From: Paenibacillus macerans
Lineage (GTDB): Bacteria > Bacillota > Bacilli > Paenibacillales > Paenibacillaceae
Reading direction: 5' to 3'
DNA length: 64,000 nt
NCBI RefSeq assembly: GCF_023715465.1
Contig: NZ_JAMBOE010000004.1
Coordinates: forward strand, 248,001-312,000
Shown here: positions 17,560 through 26,606 of the stretch, in pieces
How the letters are laid out: each line of letters starts with the position of its first letter
Position numbering within the stretch: position 1 is the stretch's first letter
Translations under genes and position numbers: made by a program
The notes under the pieces: model-generated
What the model saw: the letters and a program-made list of their open reading frames with translations, nothing else
The model's database searches: none
Told to the model about the DNA's origin: nothing

Positions 17560-17618
17560 ACACCCCGTAGAGCAGACACCGGAAAAACGCCGTTTATCCC
17601 GATGAACTCCAGGGGTGT
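17560..17618 (-). terminator. Possible terminator after the FtsX-type permease
   Basis: ACACCCCTGGAG and its partner CTCTACGGGGTGT enclose an inner hairpin and precede TTTTC on the minus strand, 15 bp past the stop. The T-run is short, so this is tentative. Confidence 0.45.
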
Positions 17619-17633
17619 ATTTTATTGATGCTT

Positions 17634-20159
17634 TTACTCCGCTTCCCGCAGCCTTTCCACAATCGTCGCTCCGGACATCCGGCGGTAGGCGGCCAGCGTA
17701 ACGATCAAAGCGATGGCGAGGAGCAGCGGCACCGCGGCGGCCAGCGGCAGCGGGTTCATCCGGAATTCCGCAAACGCGATATTGTCGGTAACTCCCTTTG
17801 CTACCGCATACGTCAAACCCAAGCCCGCCGTGCCCACAATCAGACTCGTCAATAATACACTGTAAAGCCCTTCAAACAAAAGCATTTTCTTCAGTTGTTT
17901 TCGGGTCATGCCGACGCTCTCCAAAATGGCGAATTCATTGCGGCGGGACAGCATTCCGGTGACCACCGTATTGATGTAGTTCAAAATCCCGATCAGAGCG
18001 ATCACAAAGCTCAGGCTGTAGCCGATCGTTTGGAAGATGCGGATAAAGCCTTGCATCTCCTGTTTGTAATTCTCCCGGGATTTCACGATCAGGCTGGGGC
18101 TGGACGCTGCGATGGATTTTAGCGCCGCCTCCACTTCACCGAGCTTGGCCGGATCGGCATGCAAGGTAGCAGATAAAATGATCGGGTCCTTTTTAACCGA
18201 CTTCACGAACTCGTCCGCCGGCCAGAACGCATTAAAGCCGCCCGTCATGTAAAACTGGGTTCCCGCCGCATACAGCGCGCCCGATTTCAACACCGCCATG
18301 ACCTCGTAGCTCTTCTTCATGCCTTCCAACTCAATCCGATCTCCCGGTTGATAATAGGTCGCATATAGGCCCGAATCAAGCAACGTTTCTGTAATAAGGA
18401 CGTAATTTCCGGAATCGAACTTGACAGGATCAAACGCACCGGCGACGATCTCGTTTTTGTCGAGCACACCATACCATCCCTGGCCTATGCCATGGAACTG
18501 CAGCGGGACAGCTCCGTTTTTCAGAAGCGTGGTGTACACGGGCTGCCTGGGATCTTCTTCCGCCGCCAGCGGTTCCAGCATCCGCCGGATCGGCTCGCTC
18601 ATCTTAAGCCTATCACCGCTATAGTACACTTTATCCAAACTGGTGACGCCGCCGATTTGACTTAGCTTCCGACAAACCTCTTCCGTAAGCGCGGCGGTAT
18701 CCGGCTCGGGCACACCAATCTGGCTGCCGGCGTCCTCTTTGACAACAAAGTCTCCGGAAATATAATCGTTCAAGTATTTGTTAACGTTAAACGAAGAGAT
18801 GACCGTATAAATGACGCTAAACAAAATAATGCTTAGTGACAGGGATGCCAACATGAGCAACAGCTTCTTTTTGTACCGGAACAGATTCCTCAGCGACATT
18901 CTCGACAGCTTGGCCCCATGCACCGTGCGCTTGATTTTCCGGCCCGTGCCCCCGCCGACGATACCGGAAAATTTCACGGCCTCGACCGGCGAAATTCGCG
19001 CCGCGGTCCGCCCCGGTTTGCTGGCGGCGATCCGGACAGTTAAATAAGCGAAGACGGCCGCTCCGAGAAAAATCAGCGGGTTGACCGAATTAGCGATCTC
19101 CATCCCGTCGGACAAACGCAATATTAGCGGCGTTAACCACAGTCCGACTCCATAACCCAAGGCCAGGCCGGCCGGAAGGGCCAGCGCATAGAGCCGGTTC
19201 GCCTGCATGGAGATGATCCGTTTTAGCTGCCGCGGCGTTGTCCCGATCGTTTTCAGGAGCCCGTAAAATTTAATGTCCCGCACGACGGAGATATGAAAAA
19301 TATTGTAGATCAGCAGGTATCCGCTCAGCATAATAATCAGGATCAGGACAATGAACGGAATCGCGTTCATTGGGTCTTCCTCCAGGGCGACGCTGCTGTA
19401 AGCCCAGTTCACCCCGTAAGGGACATCAAGCCCGGTGTCGGACAGCACCTTTTGCAGCTTCTTTTCAATGCCGAAGGAACTTCCGAACATGACATCCAGC
19501 CGAATCGTATTGACGTAGCTGCCGCTTAACCTGGACTGCTCGGGGTCGATCTGCGAAATGTTACGCTCCACAAACGCCTCCGATACGAATGCCAGCCCCG
19601 CCATTGAAAGGTTGCGGTCCGCAGGAAAATACCCCGACAACACAAACTCCTTGGTGACCGCCTGCCCGTCGATATCCAGATCGAGCTTTACCTTGGCGCC
19701 CAATTCGCGGGGAACGCCGAGCATATCGAGCACCCAGGCGCTCATGGCGATTCCGTTCTCCTCCTGCGGAAGACCGCCCTGCGTAAATTGGATGAAGCTG
19801 TGCTTGGCCTCGTTTTCGTCAATATGGTTGATTTCCAGCGTGTTGCCGCGCAACGCATCGCCCGCCGCGAACCCAACCAGCACGGATTTGCCGTACTCCT
19901 TGATCGCCGGGTGCTGCAGGAGCCGGTCCGCCTCCTCCGGCTTCAAATATTTGAAGCTGCCGTGAAAATCGCCGCCGGACGTTTTCATTTTCGTCAGCTG
20001 CATCGATTTGTTGAGGCTGAAGGCCATCGTAAACACGGAGGTGAGCAGCAGCGTCGTGAGCACGATGGCGCTGATGATGATCAGATTGCGCGGCCGGTTG
20101 GCTTTCAGGCTTTGCCTTGCGATATGGGCAACCGCCTTGCGGTTATTCGTAGCTATCAT
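17634..20159 (-). CDS. FtsX-like ABC transporter permease, exporter type
   Basis: The 841-residue protein has one N-terminal span, a large extracellular domain, three spans of FtsX type (about 275-395), then a second copy of this layout ending in three spans (about 725-835). Duplicated MacB/FtsX-like permeases of this kind export lipids, peptides or antimicrobials, or act as mechanotransmitters. The ATG at 20159 overlaps the ATPase stop by 4 bp (ATGA). With the ATPase, kinase and regulator just upstream it forms a self-regulated module like those that answer cell-envelope stress. The substrate cannot be read. It lacks the ten-span BceB layout. Confidence 0.88.
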   Translation of the reverse strand: MIATNNRKAVAHIARQSLKANRPRNLIIISAIVLTTLLLTSVFTMAFSLNKSMQLTKMKTSGGDFHGSFKYLKPEEADRLLQHPAIKEYGKSVLVGFAAGDALRGNTLEINHIDENEAKHSFIQFTQGGLPQEENGIAMSAWVLDMLGVPRELGAKVKLDLDIDGQAVTKEFVLSGYFPADRNLSMAGLAFVSEAFVERNISQIDPEQSRLSGSYVNTIRLDVMFGSSFGIEKKLQKVLSDTGLDVPYGVNWAYSSVALEEDPMNAIPFIVLILIIMLSGYLLIYNIFHISVVRDIKFYGLLKTIGTTPRQLKRIISMQANRLYALALPAGLALGYGVGLWLTPLILRLSDGMEIANSVNPLIFLGAAVFAYLTVRIAASKPGRTAARISPVEAVKFSGIVGGGTGRKIKRTVHGAKLSRMSLRNLFRYKKKLLLMLASLSLSIILFSVIYTVISSFNVNKYLNDYISGDFVVKEDAGSQIGVPEPDTAALTEEVCRKLSQIGGVTSLDKVYYSGDRLKMSEPIRRMLEPLAAEEDPRQPVYTTLLKNGAVPLQFHGIGQGWYGVLDKNEIVAGAFDPVKFDSGNYVLITETLLDSGLYATYYQPGDRIELEGMKKSYEVMAVLKSGALYAAGTQFYMTGGFNAFWPADEFVKSVKKDPIILSATLHADPAKLGEVEAALKSIAASSPSLIVKSRENYKQEMQGFIRIFQTIGYSLSFVIALIGILNYINTVVTGMLSRRNEFAILESVGMTRKQLKKMLLFEGLYSVLLTSLIVGTAGLGLTYAVAKGVTDNIAFAEFRMNPLPLAAAVPLLLAIALIVTLAAYRRMSGATIVERLREAE

Positions 20160-20851
20160 CGTCCTTGCCCCCCGGCACGGCCGGAGCGGCTAACGATACG
20201 GCCGTCCTCGATCCGGACGATTTTGTCCGCGGTCAGCGCGATCTCTTCATTATGGGTAATCATCACGATCGTCTGATTGAACCGCTCGCTCATCTGCTTC
20301 AACAGGATCATCACTTCCTGGCTTGTTTTGCTGTCCAGGTTTCCGGTCGGCTCATCCGCCAATACGAGGGAAGGTTTGGTCGCCAGCGCTCTGGCAATCG
20401 CCACCCGCTGCTGCTGCCCGCCGGACAAATTCGCCGGCAGATTGTGCACCTTATCGCCAAGCCCAAGCGCGCCGATAACCTGATCCACATACTCCTTGTC
20501 CACCCGGGCTCCGTCCAGTTCGATCGGCAGTACAATATTTTCGTAGGCATTCAGAATCGGAATCAGATTATAGCTCTGAAACACAAATCCGATCGACCGG
20601 CGCCGGAATATCGTCAACTTCTCGTCATTCATCGCAAAAATATCATTTCCGTCGACGTACACCTTGCCTTCGGTCGCGCGATCCAGCCCGCCCAGCATAT
20701 GAAGCAAGGTGCTTTTCCCGCTGCCGCTCGTGCCGACGATCGCGACAAATTCGCCTTTTTCCACGCTTAGGTCGATTCCGTCCAGCGCCTTTACGACAGT
20801 GTTCCCTTGACCATAGTATTTCTTAAGCTCCTCGATTTCCAGAATCGGCAT
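20156..20851 (-). CDS. ABC transporter ATP-binding protein, LolD/MacB type
   Basis: The 231-residue protein has Walker A GTSGSGKST, signature LSGGQQQRVAIARAL, Walker B LVLADEPTGNLD and H-loop MITHNEE. LADEPTGNLDSKT is typical of LolD, MacB and BceA ATPases, which partner with FtsX-type permeases. The ATG at 20851 follows GGGAGGAAG. It is translationally coupled to the permease and would power the same exporter. Confidence 0.93.
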   Translation of the reverse strand: MPILEIEELKKYYGQGNTVVKALDGIDLSVEKGEFVAIVGTSGSGKSTLLHMLGGLDRATEGKVYVDGNDIFAMNDEKLTIFRRRSIGFVFQSYNLIPILNAYENIVLPIELDGARVDKEYVDQVIGALGLGDKVHNLPANLSGGQQQRVAIARALATKPSLVLADEPTGNLDSKTSQEVMILLKQMSERFNQTIVMITHNEEIALTADKIVRIEDGRIVSRSGRAGGQGR

Positions 20852-20960
20852 GTCTTTGTTCTTCCTCCCAATGAAAATATCCTGTACGCTCGTACAGGAC
20901 TAAATGTAACAAATCATTATGACTCCCGGATGTCCGAATAATAACACTACTGTCACATTC

Positions 20961-22169
20961 CTACACCACGGGCAAAAATAATGAGAACACCGATCCTTCC
21001 TGGGGCTTGGACGACACCTTGATGTACCCGCCCTGGGCGGTAACGATCTCCCTGGCCAGATACAGGCCGATCCCGACGCCTTCGTGCCCCGCCGCTTGCT
21101 TGCTGCGGTAAAAGCGTTTAAAAATATCGTTCCATTCACTCTCCGCGATGCCGATGCCCTGGTCGGCGACATCGATGCGGGTGAACATTTCGCCCGCCTG
21201 AACCGAAATATGCACGCCGCTGCCGGGCTCGCTATATTTGACCGCATTCTCCAACAGGTTAAAAAGTGCCTCCGCGGTCCATTTGGGATCATGCTTCGCC
21301 GCGGCCGCCGGATCACAGTCAATCGCGATCCGGGTGCCTTTGCGCTCCGCCGCCGCATAAACATGCGATACGGCTTGCGTAATCGTGGGGATCACCGGGG
21401 ACACGGCGGTTTGCAGGGAGATCATGCCCGCCTCGAGCCGGGACATTTTGACCAGCGAGCCGATCAGCCAGTCCAGCTTCGCCGATTGGAGCTTGATCTG
21501 AGCCGCGTACTGGCGGGCATCCTCGTGCAGATCCGGGATCTCCTCCAGCAGCTCGCCGTACAGCATGATGCTTGAAAGCGGCGTTTTCGTCTGATGCGAA
21601 ATGTCGGAGATCAGCGTTTTGATCTTGCTTCGTTCCGTTTCGATTTGCCGTTCGTGCGCCCGAGTCAGCTCGACATAGCGGAACACTTTGTTTTCCAGCG
21701 CGGAAAGATTCGTTTCCTGGTAACCGGTGAGCCGTCGCTGTCCGCCGATCGCCGCGTCTACAATGTCAAAGGCCGCTTGGATCGCGGCTGCTGCTCTGGC
21801 CCTCAGGATCAGGGCGAAAGAGACGGCCGCCAGGAACATCGCGACGGCAAAGGACACGGGCAGCCAGAGCGGCGGGCCGAACACCTCCCCGGCCAAATAC
21901 CGGGCCGCAACCGGGTAACCCAGCACCAGCAGACCGAACAGCGTCCCATACGCCGCATAGACCGAGGTAAAAGCAAGGGCGTTCCGGCCTGGGAACCCGG
22001 CTTGCGCGCCAGCCCGGCCTTGTCTGCCTTGACCGTCTTGTCTGCCTTGACCGTCTTGTCCGCCTTGACCGTCTTGTCTGCCTTGACCGTCTTGTCTGCC
22101 TTGCCCACCTTGGCCGGCTGCTCCGCCAAATCCGCCGCCGGTCAATGCCGAACCCCCGCGTCGGCCCAT
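20961..22169 (-). CDS. Sensor histidine kinase of the exporter module
   Basis: The 402-residue kinase has two membrane spans (about 64-120), the H-box (ISDISHQTKTPLSSI), N-box (LFNLLENAVKYS) and G-boxes (DQGIGI, GVGIGLYLAREI). It overlaps the regulator gene by 28 bp. The N-terminus is unusual: residues about 15-52 are almost only Gly, Gln, Arg and Asp, encoded by an 18-bp tandem repeat (22020-22109). The true start could lie after this tract, but no good ribosome binding site is seen there. It has almost no extracellular domain, as in kinases that sense through their partner ABC transporter. Confidence 0.88.
   Translation of the reverse strand: MGRRGGSALTGGGFGGAAGQGGQGRQDGQGRQDGQGGQDGQGRQDGQGRQGRAGAQAGFPGRNALAFTSVYAAYGTLFGLLVLGYPVAARYLAGEVFGPPLWLPVSFAVAMFLAAVSFALILRARAAAAIQAAFDIVDAAIGGQRRLTGYQETNLSALENKVFRYVELTRAHERQIETERSKIKTLISDISHQTKTPLSSIMLYGELLEEIPDLHEDARQYAAQIKLQSAKLDWLIGSLVKMSRLEAGMISLQTAVSPVIPTITQAVSHVYAAAERKGTRIAIDCDPAAAAKHDPKWTAEALFNLLENAVKYSEPGSGVHISVQAGEMFTRIDVADQGIGIAESEWNDIFKRFYRSKQAAGHEGVGIGLYLAREIVTAQGGYIKVSSKPQEGSVFSLFLPVV
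22020..22109. repeat. 18-bp minisatellite in the histidine kinase gene
   Basis: There are five tandem copies of an 18-bp unit (TTGTCTGCCTTGACCGTC on the plus strand), nearly identical. They encode repeats of Gly-Gln-Asp/Arg in the kinase N-terminus. The multiple-of-three unit keeps the frame if the copy number changes. Confidence 0.95.
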
Positions 22170-22831
22170 ATGTATCCGAGGCCGTATACGGTTTTGATGT
22201 ACTTCGGCGCTGACGGGTCGTCTTCGATTTTGGCACGCAGTCTTTTGATCGTCACCGTCAAAGCGTTCTCATCCACAAATTCGGCCTCCCGCAGCCACAC
22301 GGCGTCCATCAACTGCTCCCGCGTCAAAATTTGCCCCCGGTTGGCTACCAGCGTTTTCAGCAGTTTCTGCTCCGTGATGCTGAGGGCGATGCTCTGCCCC
22401 TGCTTGCGGTAATCCATTCTCCCGAAGTCGAACAGAAACGGGGGAACAGCAACCTTGTCCTCCTGTCCGAAATCGCAGCGGCGCAGCACCGCCATCACCC
22501 GGGAGCGCAGCACCATCAGGCTGAACGGCTTGGTGATGTAATCGTCCCCGCCGAGCTCAAAACCCATGACGATGTCCGACTCCATATCGTTGGCGGTCAA
22601 AAAAATAATCGGCACGCGCGACCCTGCCCTTACTTTTTCGCAAAAATCAAGCCCGCTCCCGTCCGGCAAATTCACGTCGAGCACGATCAAATCGACGCCC
22701 CCGGCGGCAAGCCGCCGCTCCGCACCGGCCAAATCATAGGCCTGTTCGATCGAAATCCCGTCCTGGGCCAGCGTTAGCGCAATCCCCTTGTTCAAGCTTA
22801 TATCGTCTTCCACGATCAGAATGGTCGTCAT
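22142..22831 (-). CDS. OmpR-family response regulator
   Basis: The 229-residue protein has a receiver domain (acidic pair EDD near 9-11, phospho-acceptor Asp in LIVLDVNLPDGSG, Lys in YITKPFS) and a winged-helix DNA-binding domain (LLKTLVANRGQILTREQLMDAVW). With the overlapping kinase it forms a two-component system that most likely controls the downstream ABC exporter in the same operon. The ATG at 22831 follows GGAAGGGGAG. Confidence 0.93.
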   Translation of the reverse strand: MTTILIVEDDISLNKGIALTLAQDGISIEQAYDLAGAERRLAAGGVDLIVLDVNLPDGSGLDFCEKVRAGSRVPIIFLTANDMESDIVMGFELGGDDYITKPFSLMVLRSRVMAVLRRCDFGQEDKVAVPPFLFDFGRMDYRKQGQSIALSITEQKLLKTLVANRGQILTREQLMDAVWLREAEFVDENALTVTIKRLRAKIEDDPSAPKYIKTVYGLGYIWADAGVRH

Positions 22832-22945
22832 GATATGTATGCTCCCCTTCCTTCCGCCGTCATGTTTAGAATGGAATCATTATACACAATCAGGGCGGGG
22901 AAGGGGTGACGAATTACATAACAACAAATTAGTGCATCGTCCATC

Positions 22946-24208
22946 CTACATCGGAGTTGTCGTCGTTTGGGCCGCCATCACCGGCGGCTGCGGGGGTTCC
23001 GTGAACGCCGGAGCCGGCAGCGGCAGTTCCTGGTCCGCATCGTGATCCGCAGTATGTCTGAACGAGATGAAGCGGGAATACAGCAGCGACGCCAGCAAAG
23101 CGATCAAACCGATCAAGCCGGTTGCGATACAGTCCTTCACAATCTGGGCGGTCGTCAACCCCTTCAGCATCACCGCGCGCACCGCCTCAAGAAAATAGGT
23201 CAGCGGCAGGCCGTGGGCGATCACCTGCAGAAATTTGGGCATCGCTTCCATCGGCCAGGAATGTCCCGACAATGAAAACGAAGGAAGCGCGACCAGCATC
23301 GAAATTTGCAGCGCCGTGATTTTGTTGGGAGAAACCAGGCTAAGGAAATAGCCGATGGACGCCACGGTAAAAGAGAAGACCACGGCGATCAATAAAATCG
23401 ACCACTCCGATCCGCGGAACGATAGTTGATAAACGGAAGTCAAAATGTTCATGACAACAAACACGTTCAAAATGCCAATGAGCCAATAGGGGAACATTTT
23501 GACGAACATGATTTTCCACGGGCTTCTTTTCCAGACGGCGAAGCGGCTCCAGGTCCGCTCTTCCTTTTCCCGGGCAACCGCCATCCCGACGGCCATGAAC
23601 ATCACTTGCTGCAGCGTCGTTCCCGCCATCCCGGTTACGAGGAAATCCACGTAATCATAGGTCGGGTTATAAAGCGTGCGCGAGGTGAACGGGATGATCG
23701 ATAATGTCGCGCTCACCTGCTCATCCTTCATTCCTTGCTGCTGCAGCCTTTTCGTTGTCGTACCGTAGCTGTACGTCGTGACCACTTCGTTGGCGCCCTT
23801 GACGACAGCGTTCGTGATCATCAGATTGGTGCCGTCCACCGCAGCAATGATTGGTGTCGGCGTTCCCCGCTTTAGCTTGGCTTCCAGATCGGCCGGGATA
23901 ATCACCCCGGCTCTGGCTTTGCCGTTATCGATCGCTTGCCGCAGTTCCTGGCTCGAATGGACTTCCCCAACGATTTTGATTGACTGATGAGCATCCAGCG
24001 CCTGGATGATTTCCTGGCTTAATTGACTCTGATCTTCATCGTAAATGAGCGTGGGCACATCCAAAACAGCCCGATGACTGTAAAGGGAGGCGAAAAAAAA
24101 CGTATAAAAAATCGGCCCGATCAACAGGATGACGAAAACCACCCGGTCTCTGAAAATATTCCTCCATTCTTCCGCCAGCATGGAGCCTATCGTAATCCTT
24201 CCGTTCAC
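22946..24208 (-). CDS. ABC-2 type transporter permease
   Basis: The 420-residue protein has an N-terminal span (VVFVILLIGPIFYTFFFASL), a large extracellular loop (about 45-185), and five C-terminal spans of ABC2_membrane_3 type (LSGHSWPMEAMPKFLQ and LPLTYFLEAVRAVMLKG are typical). It resembles YhhJ/YbhR drug-efflux permeases. The GTG start overlaps the HlyD stop by 4 bp. The C-terminal 35 residues form a Pro/Thr-rich tail with no family match. No ATPase gene is in this operon, so it must borrow one or use a distant partner. Confidence 0.88.
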   Translation of the reverse strand: MNGRITIGSMLAEEWRNIFRDRVVFVILLIGPIFYTFFFASLYSHRAVLDVPTLIYDEDQSQLSQEIIQALDAHQSIKIVGEVHSSQELRQAIDNGKARAGVIIPADLEAKLKRGTPTPIIAAVDGTNLMITNAVVKGANEVVTTYSYGTTTKRLQQQGMKDEQVSATLSIIPFTSRTLYNPTYDYVDFLVTGMAGTTLQQVMFMAVGMAVAREKEERTWSRFAVWKRSPWKIMFVKMFPYWLIGILNVFVVMNILTSVYQLSFRGSEWSILLIAVVFSFTVASIGYFLSLVSPNKITALQISMLVALPSFSLSGHSWPMEAMPKFLQVIAHGLPLTYFLEAVRAVMLKGLTTAQIVKDCIATGLIGLIALLASLLYSRFISFRHTADHDADQELPLPAPAFTEPPQPPVMAAQTTTTPM

Positions 24209-25548
24209 TGGGCTTCACCCGCTTTGTCCGCTTGATCCGCAGTTCCTCCCTGGCCGGAGGTTTCGCCGTCCTTGCCGTACCATTCCACGGTCATCCCGGT
24301 CGCAGCGGTGTCCGGCAAATCGATAAATTGAACTTTAATGCCGAAGGAGCGAATGTCCAGATCACCCGTATTTTGCGTCGCCTTTTGCGAAGCGAACGTC
24401 GCCGCCTGTGCTACCGTAACAACCTTAGCCTGTTGCATGCTGCCGTCGGATACGAGCTTCACGTTAACGATATCGCCTTTTTTCAGGCCGGCCATCTCGG
24501 TTTCGGGCAGATAAAATTTCGCCGTCTTAACGGCATCGGTTTGTTGAACCGTGAAAACAGGGAACCCGGAACCTACGATTTCGCCGAGCTCCGCCGACTG
24601 GGACACGATAACTCCGTCTACGGGGGCAACCAGCTTCGTGTAACCCAAATAAGTTTGGGCTTCCTGCAGCGCCGCGGAAGCTTGCTTCTTGCCGGACTCG
24701 GCCGTCCGCTGGGCCGCCTCGGCCTGCTCGATCATCGCCGCCGCCGCATCCACATCCTGCCGCTTAATCTCGATTTGCGCCTTGTTGGCCTCGGCCAGCG
24801 CCAAAGCTGCTTTCGCCTGCTCAAGCTGGGCTTCGGCGGCGTCGATCTCCTCCTGGCGGGCGCCTTCTTTCGCCAAGTTGTTTTGTTCAACCGCGGCGTT
24901 GTAAGACGCTTCCGCCTGCGTATAGGAGAGGTTCACTTTGTCCATATCGGCCTGGCTGACTATCCCTTCGGCAAACAAGCCTGAGGTCCGCTGCAAATTG
25001 TCCTTGGCGATATCGTAAGCTTTTTTGGCCGCTTCCATCTGGACTTTCACCTGCTTCAGCTCCTGCGGGCGCGCTCCCGCTTTGAGTCCATTAACCTTGG
25101 CCTGGGCCGCCTGAACCACCGCCTGCGCCTGCGCGATCTGTTTGTCGATCGTTTCCGCCGTCAGGAAAACCGCACTTTCACCCTCCGCTTTTTTCGATTT
25201 CGCCGCATTCACGGAAGCTGCCGCTTGCCCGATCTGGCCTTCGGCCGCGGCCACCGCCGCCTGGGCCTGGGATACCTTGGCTTTGACCTCATCGCTTTCG
25301 ATCTGGGCCAGGATATCCCCCTTTTTGACATCATCGCCTTCCTCCACCAGCAGCTCGACGATCCGCCCGCCGACTTTAAAGCTCGCGCTCGATTGATTGG
25401 CCTCGATAAACGCCGTCGGGCGGTTCGCTTTTTCCCTGCCGGAAGTGATCTGGTTCGAGTTCAGAATCCAGACCCCACCCGCAATGAGCAAAGCGATCGC
25501 AACATAAACTAACACCCTGGGTATAATCAGCACTTTTAGTTTTTCCAT
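24205..25548 (-). CDS. HlyD family efflux adaptor (membrane fusion protein)
   Basis: The 447-residue protein has one N-terminal span (VLVYVAIALLIAGGVWIL), a lipoyl-like half (SFKVGGRIVELLVEEGDDVKKGDILAQIE), a very long Ala/Gln/Glu-rich coiled-coil hairpin (about 85-285), the second lipoyl half (TKLVAPVDGVIVSQSAELGEIVG) and a beta-barrel. It would link the ABC-2 permease to the wall side for efflux. It lies 51 bp after the TetR gene and overlaps the permease gene, so all three are one operon. Confidence 0.92.
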   Translation of the reverse strand: MEKLKVLIIPRVLVYVAIALLIAGGVWILNSNQITSGREKANRPTAFIEANQSSASFKVGGRIVELLVEEGDDVKKGDILAQIESDEVKAKVSQAQAAVAAAEGQIGQAAASVNAAKSKKAEGESAVFLTAETIDKQIAQAQAVVQAAQAKVNGLKAGARPQELKQVKVQMEAAKKAYDIAKDNLQRTSGLFAEGIVSQADMDKVNLSYTQAEASYNAAVEQNNLAKEGARQEEIDAAEAQLEQAKAALALAEANKAQIEIKRQDVDAAAAMIEQAEAAQRTAESGKKQASAALQEAQTYLGYTKLVAPVDGVIVSQSAELGEIVGSGFPVFTVQQTDAVKTAKFYLPETEMAGLKKGDIVNVKLVSDGSMQQAKVVTVAQAATFASQKATQNTGDLDIRSFGIKVQFIDLPDTAATGMTVEWYGKDGETSGQGGTADQADKAGEAQ

Positions 25549-25599
25549 CTTCCTCTACCCCTCCAAATATCATCTCGCTTAAATTTGAACCGTTAATAG

Positions 25600-26190
25600 T
25601 TAATAGACCGGCCGATTTGCCGACAGGCCTCCCGCCAGCAAAATCCGCAAGGACTCCTTGATCTGCTCCTTGTCCAGCGGCTCGTGGTTTTTGCTCCAAT
25701 CCAACGTTAACGCTATGTACAACTTCAGCATGACGAAAGAGACGACCTTCGGATCAAAAGCGCGAATTTCACCGCGCTGTCCGGCCAGCGTGATTTGCCG
25801 CTCCAGATAATCCAGAATGGCGTTTTCGATTTTTTCCAAGCCTTCCCGCGCCTGCTGGGTGCCGAAATTGCGCACCTCCTGAAACAGTTTGGCCAACAGC
25901 TCATGTTCGCGTCTGAACTCCAGCAAGGCATCCATGCTTTGATAGAGGTTCTCGAAAAACGGCTTGTTCACATCCACCTTTTGCGCTGTGAGCTGTTTCA
26001 TATCCGCAATGATGGAAAGTAGAATTTCATCAAACAGCTCTTCCTTGTTGGTGAAAAAAGTATAAATGGTCCCCTTGGCTACATTGGCGATTTTAGCCAC
26101 TTGCTCCATCGTCGTCGCCTTATAGCCAAACAGCGAAAAACATTTCACGGCGGCTTCAATCACCAATTCCCGCCGGTTGATTTGAGCCAA
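25600..26190 (-). CDS. TetR/AcrR family repressor of the efflux operon
   Basis: The 196-residue protein has an N-terminal TetR helix-turn-helix (ATTMEQVAKIANVAKGTIYTFF) and an all-helical ligand domain. I place the start at TTG 26190, before AQINRREL, downstream of GGAGGGAGG. The longer frame to 26223 adds residues not found in TetR proteins. An inverted repeat at 26223-26249 just upstream is a candidate operator, so it probably represses itself, hlyD and the permease, and releases DNA when bound by an effector. Confidence 0.9.
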   Translation of the reverse strand: MAQINRRELVIEAAVKCFSLFGYKATTMEQVAKIANVAKGTIYTFFTNKEELFDEILLSIIADMKQLTAQKVDVNKPFFENLYQSMDALLEFRREHELLAKLFQEVRNFGTQQAREGLEKIENAILDYLERQITLAGQRGEIRAFDPKVVSFVMLKLYIALTLDWSKNHEPLDKEQIKESLRILLAGGLSANRPVY

Positions 26191-26222
26191 TCCCCATCGC
26201 GCCTCCCTCCAAGAAATGACCA

Positions 26223-26249
26223 ATTGACCGAAATATGAATATAGTCAAT
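26223..26249. promoter_or_regulatory. Candidate TetR operator
   Basis: ATTGAC and GTCAAT face each other across 15 bp directly upstream of the TetR ribosome binding site. Size and place fit a TetR operator. The match is by symmetry only. Confidence 0.5.
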
Positions 26250-26357
26250 TAGTCGATTTTACTTTACTCCTTCCAAAGACGGATGGCAAGGTATTTTTTG
26301 CAAAAAAATTTTGAAAATTTCTCGACCTGAGATGAAGTGCTTCAAACGACAGCTCCC

Positions 26358-26542
26358 GTAACGGACAGGAGAGACGTTATTCGCTTATTTCCCTGGTATT
26401 TCCCGCTCTAACGGACACAGATGATGTTATTTGGCTCAAAATGACATGTTTTACGCCGGTTTGAAGGAAATAACGTCTTCTCGGTCCGTTAGAATTTTTT
26501 CGCCTTCATTCTGGGCGGTTTAAGGTCGCTGGAGTCCGTTAG
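26358..26542. repeat. Intergenic repeat family A, copy 2
   Basis: It is again 185 bp, with forward modules at 26358-26381 and 26408-26432 and inverted modules at 26467-26492 and 26518-26542. The spacer between the first two (CATTTCCCGGGTATTTCCC in copy 1) is also conserved here with small changes, so conservation goes beyond the modules. It sits between the TetR gene and the terminator of the sda operon. Confidence 0.85.
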
Positions 26543-26559
26543 AAGCGCAGCCTCAACAC

Positions 26560-26597
26560 AAAAAAAGTCCCGGCCCCCTTTTACAAGGACCAGGACT
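26560..26597 (-). terminator. Terminator of the sda operon
   Basis: AGTCCTGGTCC pairs with GGGGCCGGGACT and is followed by seven T on the minus strand, 10 bp past the sdaAA stop. Confidence 0.88.
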
Positions 26598-26606
26598 CTC
26601 GTTTTC

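Noticed and set aside
22020..22109. Attenuator or regulatory hairpins between the regulator and kinase genes
   Set aside because: The region is a direct tandem repeat without inverted symmetry and lies in an open coding frame.
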